IMG/VR virus record: IMGVR_UViG_3300008267_000325
Location: 1-30,430 of that record
Length of the DNA stretch: 30,430 nt
Strand: one strand, 5' to 3'
Source of the DNA: a virus
In this document: positions 25,757 through 30,430 of the stretch, piece after piece
How positions within the stretch are numbered: the stretch's first letter is position 1
How the letters are laid out: every line of letters starts with the position of its first letter
The notes under the pieces: generated by a model
Told to the model about the DNA's origin: nothing
Seen by the model: the letters and a program-made list of their open reading frames with translations, nothing else
Databases searched by the model: none
Translations under genes and position numbers: made by a program

Positions 25757-26068
25757 CTACCAAGCCTCAACTCTAACTGGAATGCTTGGACCTCCAGATT
25801 TTACCCTAAACCATATTAATGATACCGTTCTATTATCAAAAGATAAGCCCTTAGTAGCATCTGCAGAGTTTAGTTCTGTATGCACCGTATTGCCGTTAAA
25901 AGACACTTCGATAATTCCTGTACCCTCATTTAAAAAAATAATTCCGGTAGTTGGAAAGGTAATTACCATATCAGGATGATCGCCAAAGCTAGCGCTGGTT
26001 ATAGTTTTTCTTTCAAAAAAATTATAATCTCTGCCTTGAGTTTTTTTATTAATATTGGTATAAGACAT
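25757..26068 (-). CDS. Small beta-rich virion protein
   Basis: The protein has 103 residues and an AGGTGA ribosome site. It begins with a polar stretch (NINKKTQGRDYNFFERKTITS) and continues as alternating short strands with a jelly-roll look: MVITFPTTGIIFLNEG, IIEVSFNGNTVHTEL, VSLIWFRVKSGG and PVRVEAW. It has no enzyme motif or signal peptide. It precedes the collagen-like fibre by 24 bases in the same direction and probably shares its transcript, so it may be a fibre tip, a fibre partner or a small decoration protein. I do not recognise the family. The first gene of this transcript must have a promoter between 26069 and 26129, or read-through from the methyltransferase unit, but I see no convincing promoter there. 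Confidence 0.65.
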   Translation of the reverse strand: MSYTNINKKTQGRDYNFFERKTITSASFGDHPDMVITFPTTGIIFLNEGTGIIEVSFNGNTVHTELNSADATKGLSFDNRTVSLIWFRVKSGGPSIPVRVEAW

Positions 26069-26129
26069 ATTTCACCTATATTAATATTATTTTATTCATT
26101 TATTTTAACTAATTTTTTAACATATAGTT

Positions 26130-26531
26130 ATGTCTAGAAGCATTCCGTTTATTAAAATTGCTGATTTACCTAAAGTACCAACCGTTAATCCAGCGGCTCT
26201 AAAAACAACTAATCCAATGGATCAGCCAATTAGTCAAGAGACAAAAATTATTTTAATAGACTTTTTTAAAGTTCATCAAAATCTGGTGTCAGAGATGATA
26301 GAAAGATTAAAGGTTATTAACTCTATTTCTCCCTCCATGTCCGGAAACATACCCAATATTACAGAATATCTTTCTAGCTTTAAGACAAAATTAGAAAATC
26401 CAGAGGCTAAAATTACCAAGGGAAATGTTACGCAATTAATTAATATAATTAATTTAATTTCAAATTCTGTTGGTCAATATGCCAAAACATTTCCTCAAAT
26501 AGCAGATAAATTAAGAATTAGCATTAAATAA
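26130..26531 (+). CDS. Hypothetical helical protein
   Basis: The 133-residue product is not recognised. It starts with a Pro-rich segment (KIADLPKVPTVNPAALK), followed by three or four amphipathic helices (TKIILIDFFKVHQNLVSEMIERLKVI, NITEYLSSFKTKLE, NVTQLINIINLISNSVGQYAKTF). There is no membrane helix, Cys cluster or nuclease motif. It is on the plus strand against the late genes, 61 bases from the start of the divergent fibre operon, and forms a two-gene unit with the gene that starts 7 bases after it. No ribosome site is evident. The amino acid pattern and AT-richness match the rest of the phage. A structural helper or regulatory role is possible, but nothing in the sequence decides it. Confidence 0.6.
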   Translation: MSRSIPFIKIADLPKVPTVNPAALKTTNPMDQPISQETKIILIDFFKVHQNLVSEMIERLKVINSISPSMSGNIPNITEYLSSFKTKLENPEAKITKGNVTQLINIINLISNSVGQYAKTFPQIADKLRISIK

Positions 26532-26538
26532 GGTTAAA

Positions 26539-26757
26539 ATGACTCACTCTAAGGTAGAAAGAATAGAAAGAATATTGCAATTGGCAGATAATTTTAAAAA
26601 TAAATCAGACCAATCATTTCAAAAATCTTTGCTAAAAGAAAAAGAAAAGCAAAAAATAAAAAAAGAAGATGATGAGTTGCCAGAACCTGCAGATAAAAAA
26701 GAATCATTTCAAGAAATGCTAGAGCGTCTTTTCTTTGAAGAGCAATTTAAAAAATAA
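26539..26757 (+). CDS. Small charged hypothetical protein
   Basis: This 72-residue protein is almost entirely Lys, Glu, Asp, Gln and Ser (KVERIERILQLADNFKN, then KEKEKQKIKKEDDELPE, then FQEMLERLFFEEQFKK). It should form charged helices, perhaps a coiled coil. An AAGG ribosome site lies just before the ATG, and the gap from the upstream gene is 7 bases, so the two are co-translated. Its stop codon is next to a strong bidirectional terminator. Small charged helical proteins can be scaffold or assembly helpers, but I do not recognise it. Confidence 0.55.
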   Translation: MTHSKVERIERILQLADNFKNKSDQSFQKSLLKEKEKQKIKKEDDELPEPADKKESFQEMLERLFFEEQFKK

Positions 26758-26758
26758 A

Positions 26759-26790
26759 AAAAGGGTTGTAGAATTTTCTACAACCCTTTT
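26759..26790. terminator. Bidirectional intrinsic terminator
   Basis: The perfect inverted repeat AAAAGGGTTGTAGAA and TTCTACAACCCTTTT encloses a 2-base loop (a practical loop of 4-6). It lies between two convergent genes, the small plus-strand gene (stop at 26757) and the methyltransferase (stop at 26809). On the minus strand the stem runs into a seven-T tract and more Ts, an excellent terminator; on the plus strand it ends in four Ts. It should stop both transcripts. Confidence 0.9.
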
Positions 26791-26808
26791 GCATTGGAGC
26801 AGCTGCCC

Positions 26809-27876
26809 TTACTTATTATTGATAAACATATAAATTGATTCGTTCTTGGTAATTCCGGCACCTTTGTTTAAGTGACTGCGAACGGTTCTTAAATAAACTT
26901 CTTCTACTACCGGACCAAATACCTCTTCTGCCATTTGCAACATTCGGGGATAATTTTTAACATTTAATCCAAACCATTTTCCTGGTTTTAACATAAATTT
27001 AACATTTTCTAATGTTTGTTTCCAATAGATATTGTAAAAATAATCCTCTCCTTGATTATACGCCTGAGCTAAATCTTTAGAATATACTTCTTGATCATAA
27101 TAGGGAGGGCTGCTAAAACTAAAATCAATAGAATTTTCTTCCAGCCTAACGTGCTCTGAGCCATTATTGATCAAGGTTATATCTTCTAATTTAAGAGCAC
27201 CTTTCATTGCATCTAATTCGTCTGTGGTCCAGGGATCAGTGCCGATATATTTTCTTCGGCAGGCAGCAGCTCCTAACATTCTACCTCCCCAACCGCAAGA
27301 ATAGTCATAAACGGTATCTCCCTCATTGCTGTATTTCATATACATATATTTGGCAATAGAGGGTTTAAAAATAGAAATGCTGGGAACTACGCGAGAGGAT
27401 CTCATGCCTTGAATCATCATGCGAAAGCAAATGTTGAACGTTTCGTCATTATCAGGATCCTTCCAGTCTAAGCCCAAACGATTTTGAATTAGCTTTCTTA
27501 GCTTATCATCATCGTTAAAAATTTCTTTCATGGTAGGGTAGCCACTTTCTGTGGCTTCATAAAATTTATGGCAAAAATATTTGCAAATATCGGTTGCCAG
27601 GGAGTCATTATTAAATAGTTCATTTTTACTGAGATCAGGTTGAAACTGACACAGTCTTTTCCAACTAGAAATTACTTTAGTTAAATTGTCAGGATAAATC
27701 CAGCCAGTAGATCTAAAATGTTGAAATAAAGGTTCAATTAAAGCAAATCTCTCTTCCCTGGAGAGGGAGTCAATATACCCGGTAGTGAGTAGGTTTCCAT
27801 TAATAGAAACAATTCTCTCAAAATCTGATTGAGATCTTTTTTCAGACTGCTTCTGAGTTCTAACTTTAGCTGACAT
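26809..27876 (-). CDS. DNA methyltransferase (adenine-N6 / cytosine-N4 type)
   Basis: The 355-residue protein has an AGAAGG ribosome site. It carries the AdoMet-binding motif I at about 190-200 (VYDYSCGWGGRMLGAA), a motif II-like acidic end of strand 2 (YIGTDP, 211-215) and the catalytic motif IV SSPPYYD at 255-261, followed by a helix and MLKPGKWFGLNVKN. Motif I comes before motif IV with no large domain between them, so recognition probably relies on the N-terminal helical region or the C-terminus. The SPPY tetrad indicates methylation of an exocyclic amino group, N6 of adenine or N4 of cytosine. No restriction enzyme gene is near, so it looks like an orphan phage methylase, probably guarding the genome against host restriction. 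It ends at a bidirectional terminator. Confidence 0.85.
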   Translation of the reverse strand: MSAKVRTQKQSEKRSQSDFERIVSINGNLLTTGYIDSLSREERFALIEPLFQHFRSTGWIYPDNLTKVISSWKRLCQFQPDLSKNELFNNDSLATDICKYFCHKFYEATESGYPTMKEIFNDDDKLRKLIQNRLGLDWKDPDNDETFNICFRMMIQGMRSSRVVPSISIFKPSIAKYMYMKYSNEGDTVYDYSCGWGGRMLGAAACRRKYIGTDPWTTDELDAMKGALKLEDITLINNGSEHVRLEENSIDFSFSSPPYYDQEVYSKDLAQAYNQGEDYFYNIYWKQTLENVKFMLKPGKWFGLNVKNYPRMLQMAEEVFGPVVEEVYLRTVRSHLNKGAGITKNESIYMFINNK

Positions 27877-27890
27877 AACCTTCTTTCTAA

Positions 27891-27919
27891 ATTATAATAA
27901 CAAGTTCTTGACAAGATAA
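27891..27919 (-). promoter_or_regulatory. Possible sigma70-like promoter before the methyltransferase
   Basis: On the minus strand a perfect TATAAT (27896-27891) follows a TTATCT (27919-27914) by 17 bases. The -35 is poor but the spacing is right. The expected start would be only about 8 bases before the ATG, overlapping the ribosome site, which weakens the case. The gap to the upstream gene is 72 bases, enough for a separate promoter. Confidence 0.35.
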
Positions 27920-27948
27920 CCACTGACAAGGCGATTGTTAAGATGACG

Positions 27949-28596
27949 CTATTTTTTTAATAAATAAAAGCACTCCAAAAAAGCCTTCTTGGCTTGCCGA
28001 TGGGCATCAGTATCGGGAGTATTCCAATCGCTTTCTTCCCCAAGCATTTTATCGGCTTCACTTAAGCGGTCTTTTGTTTGCTTTACCTGCTCCTCTGCCT
28101 TAGATTTAGACTCTTGCGCTTTTCTCTTGGTTTCCTCCTCTATAAACTCCACAGCCTCTTCTCTGGTCATGTCTAGAGCTTCCATCATCATATTAATTGC
28201 CTTCTCCCTACTTGCTTGCCTTGCCGCCTCAATCTCTGCATCCATCTCTTGTTGAGTCTTGGTAGGTCTTGCTGGTTGCCAGGCGGATTGGCTCGAAGTT
28301 GAGGGACTTTGAGCTGGTGATCTGCCAAAAGGATAGGGAAATTCTTCTGCGTCCCGAATGTAATCCATGGGTTTGTGATGAGGTCTATGAGCCATATCGC
28401 TGTCAAGTTCCGATCTTCTTTTATCCTGCTCCGTTCTTCGGCGGATATAATCGGCAGCTTCTTGAACTGTTTCAGGTGGCTTATCATCTAGATCGTACAC
28501 TCTTCCGAAGTGATCTCTTGTCGGTCTAGATAAACTATCCCAGCTTCTTGATCCAGAAAATTCACTGCCTGCCCATTTATATTTTTTATTTTTCAT
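27949..28596 (-). CDS. Charged hypothetical protein, disordered N-half and helical C-half
   Basis: The 215-residue product is not recognised. The first 115 residues are polar with many Arg, Asp, Pro and Ser (SRSWDSLSRPTRDHFGRVYDLDD, PFGRSPAQSPSTSSQ), with a short helix (TVQEAADYIRRRTEQDKRR). Residues 116-195 form a long charged helix, probably a coiled coil, containing INMMMEALDMTREEAVEFIEEE, which has the look of a UBA-like three-helix motif. It ends with a short hydrophobic helix (KKAFLECFYLLKK). It lies between the capsid gene and the methyltransferase, where scaffold, head vertex or decoration proteins can occur, but the homing gene now separates it from the capsid gene. It has no ribosome site near its ATG. 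Confidence 0.6.
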   Translation of the reverse strand: MKNKKYKWAGSEFSGSRSWDSLSRPTRDHFGRVYDLDDKPPETVQEAADYIRRRTEQDKRRSELDSDMAHRPHHKPMDYIRDAEEFPYPFGRSPAQSPSTSSQSAWQPARPTKTQQEMDAEIEAARQASREKAINMMMEALDMTREEAVEFIEEETKRKAQESKSKAEEQVKQTKDRLSEADKMLGEESDWNTPDTDAHRQAKKAFLECFYLLKK

Positions 28597-28644
28597 AATT
28601 AATATGGCAGATTATGCGCATTTTTATTTTAAATTGGGAGGTAA

Positions 28645-29655
28645 ATGATTGATTATTGGTACAAGGGTGATTATCATGTTTTTATGATTGAAGCACAAAT
28701 AAAAGAAATGGTAGAGAGGGGGTTATCTCTAAAAAGGATACAGTCTAAAATTAATCTTCCCTTGGAGAATTTAAAGAAAATTATTAAAGATAATAATTTT
28801 TTCTTAAAAAAAGAAGAGTTCTCCAATGATAAAATAGACTTTATTTTAAAGTTATACGCAGAAGGTGTATCAGCAAAAAATATTTCTTGTAAATATGGAA
28901 TTGACAAGAGGAGAATTATTTCATGGGCAAAAAGTTCTGGTATTTTAAGGGATAAAAATCAATCTCATAGATTTACAGACTTTAATCAAAAAATATTTGA
29001 CTGCATTGATTCAGAGGAAAAAGCATACTGGTTAGGCTTTTTCTACGCAGACGCCTATAACAATAATTCAACCAATACAGTTTCCATTTCATTGCAGGTA
29101 AGCGATCTAGACCACTTAAAAAAATTAAGTAAATTTTTTAATCTACCCGAAAGTAAAATTAAATTATATAAAAACAAATACAATCATCAATATTATACTT
29201 TAAAGATTTATAGCAAGCATCTATGCCAAACCCTAAATAAATTAGGGTGTCCGCAAGCCAAAAGTTTTATTATCAAATATCCTGATTGGCTAAGTGAAAC
29301 TTTAAGGGTACACTTTATAAGAGGAATGTTTGATGGTGACGGTAGTTTAGCCTGCAGATCTAATAAAGAGTGGAAGTGGTCATTAGTCACCACACAAGAA
29401 TGTGCTAAAGATATAATCTCTATTATAGAGAAAGATTTAAATCTAAAAGTTAATCTCTCTTATATCTCTAAGAGTGGAAATAATACATACGAAATAGAGT
29501 CTAATGGAAATAAAAAAGTATTATTATTGTCCAGTTGGCTATATTCTAAATCTAGCCCATTTGCGAGACTGGATAGGAAGTATGATAAATTTTTAGCCCT
29601 CTTAGAGCAGCAGCAAAATGTAAAAAAGAGAGCCGCGAAATGCGACTCTCTTTAA
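28645..29655 (+). CDS. LAGLIDADG homing endonuclease next to the capsid gene
   Basis: The protein has 336 residues and a GGGAGG ribosome site, the only homing gene here with a good one. Two helix-turn-helix units fill residues about 14-100 (GLSLKRIQSKINLPL and GVSAKNISCKYGID). The first LAGLIDADG helix is at 129-137 (LGFFYADAY) and the second at 223-233 (HFIRGMFDGDG), both with the catalytic Asp, and LDRKYDKF lies near the end. It belongs to the same family as the two other LAGLIDADG genes but is more distant. It is convergent with the capsid gene, and its last ten codons (KKRAAKCDSL) are encoded by the stem of that gene's terminator. A second in-frame ATG at residue 14 could be the real start, but the ribosome site favours the first. 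Confidence 0.88.
   Translation: MIDYWYKGDYHVFMIEAQIKEMVERGLSLKRIQSKINLPLENLKKIIKDNNFFLKKEEFSNDKIDFILKLYAEGVSAKNISCKYGIDKRRIISWAKSSGILRDKNQSHRFTDFNQKIFDCIDSEEKAYWLGFFYADAYNNNSTNTVSISLQVSDLDHLKKLSKFFNLPESKIKLYKNKYNHQYYTLKIYSKHLCQTLNKLGCPQAKSFIIKYPDWLSETLRVHFIRGMFDGDGSLACRSNKEWKWSLVTTQECAKDIISIIEKDLNLKVNLSYISKSGNNTYEIESNGNKKVLLLSSWLYSKSSPFARLDRKYDKFLALLEQQQNVKKRAAKCDSL
29625..29653 (-). terminator. Intrinsic terminator of the capsid gene, inside the homing gene's 3' end
   Basis: On the minus strand AAAGAGAG, an A-C mismatch, three C-G pairs and a wobble pair close a three-base loop, followed by six Ts partly in the stem. It lies 29 bases after the capsid gene's double stop (TGA TAG). In the plus direction the stem ends in TTTAAAA, a poorer U tract. 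A second near-palindrome (AAAACTAACTT / AAGCTAGCTTTT, about 29655-29677) lies between the stop and the stem. Confidence 0.8.
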
Positions 29656-29681
29656 AACTAACTTAAGCTAGCTTTTAACTA

Positions 29682-30430
29682 TCAGGTCTCAGGACCAACG
29701 ACGGCTGATTTGCGACCAACGGAAACGCCACGAGGATTGACGATCCCAATTCCAATTATTTCTGAAACAACCCAACCAAGTTTTAATTGCTTAGGCTCGT
29801 CAGCAGGAAGAACTTCGATGTCCTGGCGAACGGGCATAACGCCTACGAATTCGGGATCGGCGCAACCGTAAACGGTGCCGGGGGGAACGATCTTGCTTAC
29901 CATGATGTCAGAACCCCAGATGTGGGCATAGAGACCGGTCTGGAGGACTTCGCGCATGGTAACGGGATCTACATCACCGCCGCCTACGCCTTGACCACCA
30001 CCGGAACCCCACTTGAGGATATCGGTGAATTCAACGATGTTCATGAAGAATTTGGTGGTTACGAGGTCCCAACGATCAATTTGTTGCTTGAGTTCAACGA
30101 GGTCTCTCTTGAGAAGACCAGCGTCGGCAATGTCTTGAACAGAGTTTTCAACTTGAGCAGCAGAATCAAGGGCGGCGAAGACGTTGGCATCTTCTTGAGC
30201 CATGATTTCTTGACGAGCCTTCTGAACGGCACGGTCAATGACGTTGAAACGGCGGCGCTTAACTTCGGCAATACGAACGGTGGGGTTGGCGAAGATTTCG
30301 AATTCAGGAACAACAACGCGATCACCGAAAACACGGCTCTCGGGACCGGTACCGTTGGAAGAGATAACGACGGCAGCAACATCGATATCGCGGTCATAGA
30401 CGGCGAGGGCTCCGGTGGGGAGGGGATCGA
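29682..30430 (-). CDS. Major capsid protein (partial, C-terminal 248 residues)
   Basis: The frame is open to the window edge, so the N-terminus is missing; ATG codons inside it (30203, for example) are internal. Visible segments include VVVPEFEIFANPTVRIAEVKRR, FNVIDRAVQKARQEI, TKFFMNIVEFTDILKWG and TGLYAHIWGSDIMVSKIVPPGTVYG. It ends with a VMPVRQDIEVLPADEP strand and EIIGIGIVNPRGVSVG, the C-terminal motif ('G.ai.NPRav') of HK97-fold capsid proteins of myoviruses. The codons are strikingly C- and G-ending compared with the AT-rich genes around, as expected for the most abundant phage protein. It terminates at a double stop and a strong hairpin. A capsid-like vertex protein would be the alternative. 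Confidence 0.8.
   Translation of the reverse strand, partial: DPLPTGALAVYDRDIDVAAVVISSNGTGPESRVFGDRVVVPEFEIFANPTVRIAEVKRRRFNVIDRAVQKARQEIMAQEDANVFAALDSAAQVENSVQDIADAGLLKRDLVELKQQIDRWDLVTTKFFMNIVEFTDILKWGSGGGQGVGGGDVDPVTMREVLQTGLYAHIWGSDIMVSKIVPPGTVYGCADPEFVGVMPVRQDIEVLPADEPKQLKLGWVVSEIIGIGIVNPRGVSVGRKSAVVGPET

Overview
This window looks like part of the late (structural) region of an AT-rich contractile-tailed bacteriophage (myovirus type). The diagnostic genes are a tail sheath, a tail tube, a frameshifted pair of tail assembly chaperones, a tape-measure candidate, several long fibres and the C-terminal part of a major capsid protein. TAA, TAG and TGA all act as stops, so I see no recoding. 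The host cannot be named from the sequence, and the number and size of the fibre genes would suit a large phage genome. No rRNA, tRNA, integrase, CRISPR array or insertion sequence was recognised.

Almost all virion genes are on the minus strand, so the order of transcription runs from high to low coordinates. It begins with the capsid protein (29682-30430, open at the window edge), a charged hypothetical protein (27949-28596) and a DNA methyltransferase (26809-27876), and reaches a bidirectional terminator (26759-26790). Next come a small virion protein and a collagen-like fibre (24254-26068), a cysteine-peptidase-like cell-wall hydrolase candidate (23623-24219), a neck-like protein (21888-22787), a HExxH metallopeptidase candidate (19129-19647) and a Cys4/HxH virion protein (17440-19026). 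Then follow a repeat-containing fibre (15545-17413), a holin-like membrane protein (15196-15543), a giant beta-helix fibre (9854-15175) and a second fibre that appears to continue the same helix (8166-9836). The last block is a tail terminator candidate, sheath, tube, chaperones, tape measure and the start of a baseplate/hub-like gene (1-8140).

Four free-standing homing endonuclease genes interrupt this series: an HNH gene (19677-20354) and three LAGLIDADG genes (20347-21822, 22816-23631, 28645-29655). Three are on the plus strand. Two of the 3' ends overlap a convergent gene by 8-9 bases and a third runs through a terminator of the capsid gene. The 491-residue LAGLIDADG protein looks like a tandem duplication whose second half has decayed.

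The best mechanistic signal is a textbook -1 frameshift site (A AAA AAA at 2980-2974) at the last two sense codons of the first chaperone. It opens into the second chaperone frame, which lacks a good start of its own at the proper N-terminus. A strong hairpin between tube and chaperone genes could lower expression of the chaperones relative to the tube. Two small plus-strand genes (26130-26757) remain unidentified. No stretch over about 200 bases lacks a gene.
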